Source of the DNA: Mytilisepta virgata
Taxonomy: Eukaryota; Mollusca; Bivalvia; Mytilida; Mytilidae
Reading direction: 5' to 3'
Assembly: GCA_028015205.1 (NCBI GenBank)
Contig: CM051520.1
Span: 37,129,528 to 37,193,527 of the forward strand
DNA length: 64,000 nucleotides
The position numbers were made by a program, and so were the translations under genes. Of this stretch, positions 30,801 to 42,800 are shown piece by piece (within the stretch, counting starts at the first letter, position 1; each line of letters opens with the position of its first letter). Under the pieces are notes generated by a model. It was not told the DNA's origin. It saw nothing but the letters and a program-made list of their open reading frames with translations, and searched no databases.

Positions 30801-33800
30801 GTTGATGGATTCAAAATAGTTATCAATTTTTCTATATAATTATAGGAAGTGAAATTAGGATAATTTCCTAATACATAACTGTTTAAAAAGGTTTCTCTCA
30901 ATTTTGTATTAATCTTACAATTGAAGAAAAAATGTGATTCATCATCTAAAATATTACATTTCTTACAAAGTCTCTGTTCCCTTATAATGTTTTTGTACCC
31001 CCCTGTTTCAATCAACAACTCATGATCAGAAATTCTGAATTTTTTTATTATTCTTTGTTACTCTTTATTTGGGTGGGATAAATAGTACAAGTTTTCTTCA
31101 GTTTTGACTTTTTAAGTATTTATATAAATAATTCTTATTACTATCATTCAGAGTAGATTTTTTATTTTTGGCAAGTTTTTGATAATAGTCTTAAAGTTAA
31201 TTTTATAATTTAATTTATTTGTTTCCATTAGCGTTTTACAATTTTAAATTTGATTTAAATCATTTTCAGTTTCCTTTACTACACTAACTGCATAAGTGTA
31301 CCACAAATAAGTTCCCTCGTTATATAATTTTTTTGTAAGGAGAAAAGCTTAGGGTTAATTTCATCATTTAGTCTTGATAAAAACATTATAGTTTGAGTTT
31401 TTATAAAAGATTCAAAAGGAAGAATGTCTAACTAAATTTATTTGCAAACAAGGCCTCGCAAGTTTTATTTACCAGGTCTAAACTACAATTTACTAAACTT
31501 CAATTACTTGAAATGATACAGCCTAAATACTTATATTCACATTTTTATATATATTATATTTTTTTATATATTTAAATTTTCTAGTAGTTGGCCCTTATAC
31601 CTTATGAAATTATTAGTTTTATTGTTGGCATAATTTTGTATTATCATAGTTTTGGTCTTTTTAGTCTTCACTGTTAACTGCTATTTGTTGCAGTAATCAG
31701 ACCATGAATCTAAACTGTTCTGTAATCCAGACACTGATTCTCACAGTATTATAAGATCATCTGCAAATAATAAATTGCCAATATTTGTATCAAAGAATTT
31801 TGGTGGATTAAAATTTGCTGCAGTGAATATTTCACTTATATCATTAATAAAAATGCTGAAGAGTGGTCAGACTATTGGAATCTCCTTGTCTAACACCTTT
31901 ATTGATGTTAAAAAAGTTTGAATGCATTCCTTTATACTGATATGAACTCTGAATGTGCAAAAGTTGTTTATGTATAATATTAATGAACATGTTTCTACCA
32001 ATGCCTAGATTGTACAGTTTGGTAAGTAAGCCTATTCTCCAAATGGAGTCAAAAGCTTTTTGAAAATCTACAAAGCAAATAAAGAGTTTTTCCTTGTTTT
32101 TATGAAGGTATTTATTAAAGCTTTCAGAATAAAATACCTCAATATTACAATGAATTTCAATAGGTAGACTAGTAGAACAATCATTTATGATAAAATCATA
32201 GTATGAATCGTACATACAATGTACAAGCTTATATGTACATGTAGGAACAATAACAATTACATACTTGTATCTAATGTAAAGAAAGGTTACCGTAAGTAAA
32301 ATGTTTCAAGGTATATATCATTGATCCTAAAAAGCTCAACTAGAACTAATAAGCTGCAAGTAAACATGGTATTTGGAAAAGGAAATATTAATTAACTAGG
32401 ACGGTTAAGTGTATCTTGGCTGTTACAATAGAGAGACAACTTAAACGGTGATGTATGACTTCAAAGTTCATACCATAATCTGGCTGTGTTTTGCCTTTTT
32501 CAATTTGATATGTTGCCCTATTACCAAAACAAAGATAGGGGTATGATTTAATTTACAAAGGAAGATAATGCATATTTAAACAAAATATCATCTGGAATAC
32601 TTAATAAACGATTCCAGTTAGTTTCTCGAAAAGGGGTTGTAAAAATAGTCTGTTGTTTCTGGCCTGGGCGCCATAAAGAACTATTTTTGCTGAGCAAAGA
32701 AAATTTTACTCAAATTCCCATTCTCAGCCAATCACATTCGAGTATTCCGATATTTAAGAATATTCTCAGGCTTAACTTTTATGGTGCCAGGGCCTGTACT
32801 TTTTTTACTACGTGAATAAACTTATTATTGAACATGTTAAAACAATGATGGTAATTAAGCGAAATATGCAGAAAAGGGGCACCACCCACGCAACTTTATA
32901 TAAAGAATTTAAACCAACAATACCAGTACTGCACAAGAAAATGTGTGCATAAATCTTTCCAAAGCGCACTCAGAATTGGCCAATATCTTTTTTTATATTG
33001 ATAATGTATATGTATGGTCTCTCGCCATGTACAATGAAATAAAACAGATGACAGGTACATGTACATAAAGTGTAACCAACAAAACAAGATAACTATCAAA
33101 GTCCCCGTTCCGAAGCTACTTTGCCCATCCAAAGTTAATTTATTAAACAGACAAAATAAATATATTTGAAAGATTTAATGTTGAATTATATTTCAGGTTA
33201 ATCGTTTATTTAACTAATAAAATTTATAATTCAATATTATCGATGTGAATACATGTACGTAAAAGTGAATAACGTATATTCATCTTCTCATGCCTTTGCA
33301 TAATTTACTGCATCTTTCACTGAAAATGAAACAAAATTTCGAAAATTATTGCAGCTACACACTGAAAAATGCAATGTGAGGTAACTGAATGAGAACTTCC
33401 ACCGTGGACTTCTGCCGGGTATTTTCACGGAGAAAAATGAGAGGAATTTGAGAGTTCAACACCGAAAAACACTGAATTACACTTTTGCGGTACATCGCGG
33501 TGGGAGTTTGAGGATTGATCCGTGGTGTGGGTACTGTAGGTAGGGAATTTATTTTCTTAGTTAATTTCCCTGTCAAAAGAGGGTTTTCTGTAAAGGTGTT
33601 TATTTTGGTGACATACAAATCTAGTTTGAATTCCTTCACTTCTATGACCTTTTTATCATACAAATGGGTTATCTGTATTCAATGTCTAGAATTTCCTCCA
33701 TTTCTCCTGCAGATCTGATCAACGGTAATTGTAGACTGAACAGGCAGTATAGTCCATTAGCTGTTTATTTACTTTCATTTCATTTCAATCTAATGCCTGA

Positions 33801-36800
33801 AAAGTACCTTTGGCACCAAATTTTACGTAAAAATAGCGGAACGGCTGCCGTAACTGAGAACCAGATAATTAAATTTAGATGTCCTTTCTATCTAAGTTAC
33901 ATATTTTTAGGGCCTACATGTACATTCAAAGGAAATACAGAAAAAATAGGTGTTAATTTCAACCAATAAAATTTGGATTCTAAAAATTTATAATTCATGT
34001 TACAGAATAGGTAACATATGTGACATTTCTCTTAAAGGGCTCTGTTAGTTATTCTACGGATATGCAATAGAAATATGATAAACATTAGGCAAAAATATGA
34101 CCAATCAAATTTGTAGGAAGTCTGCATTTACCTGTGAAATGACCTGCTCTAGCATAACCAGCACAGCGTTGTTCTTGATGGTTCCCATTTCGAAGTACCC
34201 AGGTAAAATTTCATTTGCTTCTTCCATACTGTTAGGTAATGGTACCATGCCAGGTGTATTGCGTAGGAAATATACACAGTCAACTTGGTCGGCGACCTCT
34301 TCTGGTAGATGCAGGTAGCACATAAACAGATATGTCCGCAATACTTTCTGTTTAATTATTTGCTGCAAATATAATATATAAATGTCTAGTTTTAACTAGA
34401 TTCTTATATCATTTTCAAAATAAAACAGATACAACTTGAGGCTTGAATTGTTGATCTGGAATTAGTTTGCAATTTAAAAATCATAAAAGGGAAACAATAT
34501 CAGGGGTCTCTCTGTTATTCAAAAAATTGTCGCAAAAAAAATCAGCAAAGCATAATTTTCGTCGCCAGTTTCAAAATTTGTCCCCCTCCCCATTTTTGAA
34601 ACATACCTGATTGTTCTCTTATTCATTACTATTTGAAATAATGTGACCTGAAAAGTATTTTTGATGAAATAAAGTTTTAATGACAGTTAACTTTTATCTT
34701 TCTTTTGAAATGACCTTTATTTTGATGGCAAGACTAATAAAACATCGATTGTTCCACATATGTTTATTGATGTTAAGCGGGATTGACATCTCAATCTTTG
34801 CTGATTGGAAATTTTATGATATAATGCTTTTAAGGGAATACAATAAGGTTCCTCCACTGAATTTTTTGCTGAAAATTTACCAGATGGTAAATTTTTATGT
34901 ATACTTTTTAAATATGTTAAAAAAAAAACCATACCTTCATGACTTAGTTTTTCAGACAATTAACACTGATTTTGGTATATCTGAGACAAAAACCCTAAAT
35001 TTTTCATTTTTAAAGGGTCACAAAAAAGTCTCTAACTTTTTAATGAAAACAGATAACTTCACCAGGTTTTTTATAAAATATTCCCAACTACAAAGACATT
35101 GTCTTCTACTAAATAACCGATGAAAAAGACTGATAAACTAATTAGGAAATTATGCAAATTTAAGTCAAATAAGTATCTTTAGATGCATGTAGAATAAAAT
35201 CCTCCACTGATTTTTTCTTTAAATTTTAGTATACTTAACTTTAATGAGCTTCGGTTTGCAAAAGAAAAAAGTTGGGGTCCATGTGCTTATTACAGAGGTA
35301 TTTGAGAAAAACCCCAAATTTAAGAATGGTTCAAAGGTTTTTCTTGGAAGGATGCTATGACATCACAATGTGTATCTCTTGGCGACGTCATTATCTCCCC
35401 CTGCTACTGTATCGTATTCCCTTAAACACCTGTTACATGTAAATGTGTTAAAAGCATGCATTGTTATTTTCATGAGTAATAAAAAATTTGTTAATATAAA
35501 TATTACCTTAGTGTATAAATTGATTTGTCCTCAGAGGGTGGTCAATCAATGAGCAGTCAAGTGTAAACTATCTCAGCATGTGTGTGTTATTGATTATGTG
35601 TTTGTTAACTGTTGAAACACCTGCTGTGTTTATTAGCCTGATGTAAACTGTTCAATTATCAAAGATAATTATATAAACTGACAAATGATGTTTCTTAGTC
35701 AGCATTTTAAAATGTTTTCACATCAGTGTCGGTTTTTTTATAAAAAAAACATGGAAAATTCTGTCGCAAGATTAAACAAAAAATTGCATTTTGCAACATT
35801 GGCGAAGCCCAGCACAGTCCTTGAATATTTTAAAAACAAAGCCTGATGTCTGTGCTTTTTAAGTTTTTTTTTCAATGGCAGTGACCATATTGCTATAGTA
35901 TTCCTGACCCTGAATTTCTAGTAATAGCAACAATATTGGTCAGAGGTCTGGAGCCCAGAACAAAATTTTGAAAGAGGACCACTAAGGACGACTGAAAATT
36001 TGGCAAGTGTTTCAGAAAAGAATTTCTAACACTTTTTCTATTTTTTGTAACAGCAGCCATATTTTTTGGAGGTAAGGACCATCAGACAAACTTTTGAAAG
36101 GAGACCGCCCATGAACCATTCAACCAAAGTTACAGGATAGGATTAAAATAATAAAGTTCACAGATGATAACAGATGCCAAGTGATGGCAATTACTCACAT
36201 GGACTTTTGGTCCAGGTGAGCTACTAAAATGTGTTGAAATTTAATTTTGATTAATCTTCATCGTGCAAAATGTATATAAATATAGTGATTTTCTTGGACT
36301 GTGGCTGTTGGATATTGAAGAACACGCTATGACCCTTAGACAAAACCAATCTTATAACCCAAGCAGATGTTGTCACATACACCCTTGCTCCTTATCTTAC
36401 ATACATGTATTAGGTTTAGTCTATACAATCAAGACGATTAAAAGAGATCTTCAATGGAAATTCCATCTTTACCGTTTTTGGAACCTTTTCCTCTTCTTTA
36501 TCTTCTTCTTTTTCTTCTTCAGCCTCTCCAACTTCTGATTTCTCACTTTCTGGTACAGGAGTCTTCACTTCTTCATCTTTTTTCTCTGGTTCTGCTGCAC
36601 CACCATCTTTTCCCTTCTTCTTACGTTTTCCTTTCAGAAATTAAATATTATTATATTTAACTAGAATTGAAAAATGATTGCTTGAATATCTTAGGACTGA
36701 CAAGTTATAGAGCACTTCAAGTAATGAAAGTTCTAAGAAACAGAATGTTGTTAAAGGATTGAAATGAAATTCAAGGTAAAACATGGTGTTTACATGTAGA

Positions 36801-39800
36801 TTCCAGTAATTACAAACTCTTTAACAAAGGTTCAGAAAAGGCACCTTGCAGGGTTTTTAAATAGAGGCTCCCCCAGATCTCATTTGAGACTTAAAGCGGA
36901 ATAAACTATTTGACTATGACCCTCTTGGTTAGCAAGTTGGGTCATGGATACTATTCTGAAAGAGAACACCTACATGTAAAGACCATTTCTAGAAAGTTTG
37001 GTTAAAATTTGCTAAGGTTTCCAACAAAAAGATCTGAAAGTATGAGATGTTATTCAGACAGAGCCTGATTGCTGTCAATTGGTGAAGTGGTTTTGAACAA
37101 GAAGATTTTTAAGTGAATTTATCGAATGTTGAATTTAACTTGCCTGTGTTACCATATAAGATGGTGGCCTGGTTCATTAATTCTGAAAATGAACTATCTA
37201 AGAACAACTGCTTCCAAGTCTTTTTCCAATTCACTAAGTTGTTACAGACAAAAAGATCTTAAAGTGAATTTTCTAATAGGACCCTATATGTTAAACTAAG
37301 TTTTGTTGTGACAGACATCTAGGACTGTGGTCCATGTAATTTGGTTCCCATCTGAAAAAGGACCACCTAAGGACAATTGCTACCAGAAGTTCAGTTCCAA
37401 TTACCTAAGTGGTTTCGACAAGATCTGTCATAGAATTTTCCCAATGTGCTCCTATGTTTTAAACAAATCTCACATGTGGTGGCCATTCTAGACAGCAGTT
37501 GGGATCATTGTATACAATTCTGAAAGAGGATCATTGCTGATAAGTTTGGATACAATTTGCTAAGTGGATTAAGACATGAAGATCTTGAATTTTCTAATAG
37601 GATCCTATGTTAAACTAAGATTGCATGTGGCGGCCATCTTGGGTGGTGGTCCAGGTCACAGATAAAATTCTAAAAGAGGATAACCCAAGGACCTGCCGAG
37701 TTTGGTTACAATTCGCTCAGTGGTTTCAGACAAGAAGATCTTAAAGTGACTTTCCACTAGTGTCCTATGCTAAAATTTATTTGCCTGTGGCAGCCATATT
37801 TGGTAACGACCTGGGTCATTGGATACAATTCTTGAAGAGGACCACTTAAGGATAAAAAATTTGGTACAAACTACATGTATAACATGAATACAGTCAGAAA
37901 TATTTGATATAAAACTAACAATGAAACAAAAATCATGTACATAAGAATGTTGATGCTACTTGGGTTGTTTGAGGTACCTAAGTAAATGGGTTTTAAATCT
38001 TATTTAAAAATCCTGCTCAATAGTTTTGTGCAATTACTTTGCATGAAACAATTAAAGAACCTTTGTGAGCACGCTCACATACCCCACGTCTTCATATTGT
38101 CACTGGAGAAACAAAATCTCACTTCACAAGTAAAATGAACACTATCTGAAAAGGTTTCATGAAATTCTGTTGTGTGGTTTGAGAGGAGTTGCGATGACAA
38201 TTAAACTGTTGCAGTACTACATTAAAGTAAATAAGTTCAAAGGGGCGTAACTCCTAGAAAAAAAATTGAATCGCAATTTCCTGTCGATATGCACAACTAC
38301 ATATAGTATGTCCTTATTATCTAAAAAGGTTTCGTGAAATTCTGTTGTGTGGTTTGAGAGGAGTTGCGATGATAAACTGTTGCAGTAGTACATTAAAGTA
38401 AATAAGTTCAAAGGGGCGTAACTCCTAGAAAAAAACTGAATCGCAATTTCCTGTCGATATGCACAACTACATAGTATGTCCTTATTATCTAAAAAGGTTT
38501 TGTGAAATTCTGTTGTGTGGTTTGAGAGGAGTTGCGATGACAAACTGTTGCAGTAGTACATTAAAGTAAATAAGTTCAAAGGGGCGTAACTCCTAGAAAA
38601 AAAAATTGAATCGCAATTTCCTGTCGATATGCACAACTACATAGTATGTCCTTATTATCTAAAAAGGTTTCGTGAAATTCTGTTGTGGTTTGAGAGGAGT
38701 TGCGATGACAAGAAACAGGACTGACAGACTGACGGACAGATGGATGGGTCAAAAACATTATACCCTCTGCAACCTGTTGCGTGGAGTATAATTAGGATAT
38801 CTGGAATGGTTAATTACAGTTTGGATCACTTAAAATGACCCATAACCCAAATATTTGTCCCTTTATATACATGTAGCCCTTGAAGAAGACTGATTAACTT
38901 AAAAAATTCGTAAGGGTTCCGCGGAACCCAGTGTCTCGCCTACTTTTGATGTTGTCTATATTTTCAGTGTGATAGGTGAATGCACATAATAGATTTGCAG
39001 TTAATGAAATAAAACATTTGAAATGTATGAAAAAAGATTTTGTTGTAAAAAATTAATATAGTATGCAATTATATATATATAGATTTATTAAAATTTTTAA
39101 AAACTTTCACAACATAGTGAATGCAATGTTAAGTCCATTTATACGTAAAAAACTGAAAAACAGAAATAAATATTTTACAAAATTTTCTCCTGGATACAAT
39201 CTTTATATCATAAACAAGCTTCTGTCCAAATTTGGTAAAATTCCTGGATAGTTTAAGAAAGTTATTAAAATTTTAAAAACTTTAACCACAGAGTGAATGT
39301 AATGTTTCCTGGCAGAAAAACTAAGTCCATTTATAAGTAAAATACGGAAATTTTTTTTTTTTTTTTACTAAATTTACTTCTGGATACTATATTATGATCA
39401 TAAACAAGCTTCTGTCCAAGTTTGGTACAAATCCAGGATAGTTTAAGAAAGTTATTAAAATTTTGAAAACTTTAACCACAGAATGAATGTAATGTTTCCT
39501 GGCAGAAAAACTAAGTCCATTTATAAGTAATATACAGAAAAACTGGAATTTTTATTTTACAAAATTTACTTCTGGATACTATCTTATGATCATAAACAAG
39601 CTTCTGTCCAAGTTTGGTACAAATCCAGGATATTTTAAGAAAGTTATAAAAATTTTAAAAACTTTAACCACAGAGTGAATGTAATGTTTCCTGGCAGAAA
39701 AACTAAGTCCATTTATAAGTAAAATACGGAAAAACTGGAATTTTTTTTTTACAAAATTTCCTTCTGGATACTATCTTATGATCATAAACAAGCCTCTGTC

Positions 39801-42800
39801 CAAGTTTGGTAGAAATCCAGGATAGTTTAAGAAAGTTATTAAAATTTCAAAAACTTTAACCACAGGGTGAATTATTTGTGGACGCCGCCGATGACGGAAT
39901 GTAGGATCGCTATGTCTCGCTTTTTCGACAAAAGTCGAAGGCTCGACAAAAATGGAAAACAAACATGAAAGTAATTTATTCACTGTTAATCCCATAGCTC
40001 TTTTCAATACTTTTATGCATACCCCAGATTTATTTCATATCTTGCATATAATATATAAAATTATTGATCAATGTTATCTATATCAATGTATCATTTCATA
40101 ACAGTATGCTTGTTGTCATTATATTTGCCAATTTTTTTTTAAATATTGTCGACCATATCATGCAATTTTCATCAGTATTAAATCTTGTAATCTGTGCTAA
40201 TTTTTTAATGTTTAAATAAATAATACCTGGAAGGAGGCCAGGAAATCCATGCCAAAATTTTTAATAAAAAATTGTTTTAATTATCTTACAAAACATAATT
40301 GATAATCTCTGATATTTTGTCTGTTTTGAAGTTTGCCAAGTTAAATTTTTAAAACGTACTAAATGTAACAGTTTAACTACTGATCACAAAGGTCCAATGA
40401 CAGAATTTGTTTAAAAAATAAAATTAGAATTATGGGCAGGACTAACATGAGTTCATTTTAAAATAACGAGTGAATGGTTTAAATTAATGGTTTTATCAAG
40501 TTCTGCCAAAATAAACAATAAAATTTCCCAATCAAACCTGGGGAGGCAATGCCCAAATGGAATTATATTTGTTTTATTGGTAATAAAGATTATGAAATAT
40601 ATATTCCTGAAGGAGAGCATACATTTAACAATATACCTGTGCTTTTTCTTGACGTGTCATCGCCATCTCCATCAGTTGGAGAAGATACGGGTAAAGCCTG
40701 TTCTGGTGCGTCTTCCTCTTCCTCTCCTTTTGGCTGTTCACCTTCACCTTCAGCACCTTCTTCCTCTTCTTGGATGTCAGGGATTTCTGGTTCTGTAAGT
40801 AAGATATACTTCCAACAATTAACAATACAGAGTGTATAAATTTACAACATAAATTGTACAGCTAAATGCTCAACAAATCCAGGATTATCAACAACAGTGG
40901 ACTTCCCCTTTATCTATCCTGACACTCTGGTATACAAAACACTATAACAACCAAAACTAGATCTATAAAACTGCATTAAAATTAGAATAGGTAAACAACT
41001 TAATTATACTTACAAATTATTGTGTGTCCTTACTGTCCTAGATACTGTACCTTGATGACAAATCTCTTGGTGAAAAGCTGGACAATTTACTACAATTCTG
41101 TACATTTCAAATAATAACCAGAAATATATGATTAAAAAGTTTGCCTCGTCCCCCCACTAATTTTGCTGTGTGGCAAGTAATATGATTGTAGGTCGCTTGG
41201 TATTGGAGAACTGAACTCAGATGTAAAACTTAACCTAAGCCAATGAAGTGCAATAAGTAGGTAAGAGTGACCTAATTTTGGTGGGAGGCTGCGTTACTCC
41301 TTGAGATGCACCCTAACACCAAGTAATATGATTGTAGGTGGTTTGGTATCGGAGAACTGAACTCAACATAAAACTTAACCTAAAGTAGCAGGCCACAAAT
41401 GATGGCATGACATTCAAAACATACTTTTGAAAACAAAACATACATGCTCACAATAAACTGGCTGATTCATTTATTTTCGTGGATAGAGAAAAAATGCATT
41501 TCGTGGGATACGTAAATTCGTGGCTTGGCACATCAGATAACATGAAAATACTGCGACAAAACGTGCCGACCAGACTTTGATATTTTACAGTAAAGTACTG
41601 ATTTTTGGCGCTTATTAAACAAAAGTTTAACAGATTCTTTAAATTTGTAACGGAACAAACTTGTCATGAATTAAACAAGATTAACAAAATCCGTAATTAT
41701 TAACTTCTTAGGTTAATCAGGTGTGAAATATATATTGACAAAATTGCAATCACTTGTCACTAAATAACTTGGGGCATGTACATACATATTTATAATCCGA
41801 TTATGATCAATAATTTCTGCTCTATTATCATATGTACATCAAAACTCCATGGTTTCAAACTTCAGTGCATTTAAGCTAAAGTAAAAATATTATTTTTCGT
41901 TGGATATTTAAATTCGTGGTTTACTGGGACCCATGAAAACCACGAAAATTGGTATACAATGAATAATAATCAATCAACAGACAGATGGCGAGACAAAAAC
42001 ATAACCATGGTGCTTTGCAATGACATGTAATGGCCTCTCCCTGTTCTTTCTCAAATCCTCCTTGTCAGCTGCAGAGATAGAAGTCACTCACAGGCAATTG
42101 TTTCTGTGGATGCCAATTGCATAGAAACAAGTGCCTGAGAAGTCACTTCTCACTCATTCAATATCATCCTCAACTCAAGTAGTAGCTTCCCAGGTAGTAT
42201 GAACCTTTTCTTTACACAAACTTTAATAATACATTTTGTAAGCCTTTTTTTATTTCTGTCAGTATTGTATTTTATAGTGATATGGTAAAAATTACAACAT
42301 TTGCTACTTCTAACAGTAGAGCAAAGGCATATTTAAAAATTGGCTTAGCAAGCAAATATACAATGTATGAGAATATTCAATCAGACTATTTTTCTTTACA
42401 GAAATCAGTGTTGGAAACAAGTACAACAACCAAAATTTAAATATTTTGATAAATGTGCAGAGATGCCTTGAGCCCTGCACATATCGTTTATACTTAAAAA
42501 TATCTGTATAACAAATTTGATTTTTATATTGTGACATCACATAAAGGGGTTATTTAGGAATCACCATCACTCATATGATCTATTGAAGTAACCAATCAGA
42601 AGCCACAATGTACAGAGGTGGAATGTTTAATCCACCATTATTGAGGTGAAAATAAATTATATCTCTCTGGATTTTTCCTACTGTAGGTACCTCGAATTAC
42701 CGAAATAACCTTAGTATGAATGAAATAAATGTGTTTGGAGTTCTATTATAGTTAAAGAAATTAATTAGACTTATTTACATCTACTTTCCATGTAATTAAG

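Larger units (their letters stand above)
30603..32215 (-). mobile_element. Degenerate LINE (non-LTR retrotransposon) 3' part
   Basis: On the minus strand, reverse-transcriptase pieces appear in order: [20 protein letters not shown] and GVRQGDS (31844-32215), the catalytic FADD box (31756-31767) followed by stops in frame, and a C-terminal zinc-knuckle-like stretch [17 protein letters not shown] (30734-31018). The 3' end has AATAAA and a short 'aattga' repeat at 30603-30620. In-frame TGA and TAG codons and frameshifts show that it is dead. It lies in intron 4 in the same direction as the gene. Confidence 0.85.

Noticed and set aside
32661..32794. Target-site duplication for the 134-bp MITE
   Set aside because: Flanking bases on the two sides do not match at any length I tried.
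34680..35123. Plus-strand 147-codon open frame in intron 3
   Set aside because: Composition is that of AT-rich DNA (Phe, Leu, Lys, Asn); no homology recognised and no supporting signals.
38217..38758. Minus-strand open frames with repeated [12 protein letters not shown] units
   Set aside because: By-product of the about 170-bp tandem core of element F; the frame is kept only where units differ by multiples of three.
37870..39950. CRISPR-like array
   Set aside because: The repeats are long contiguous tandem units (170-191 bp) without unique spacers, in a eukaryotic intron.
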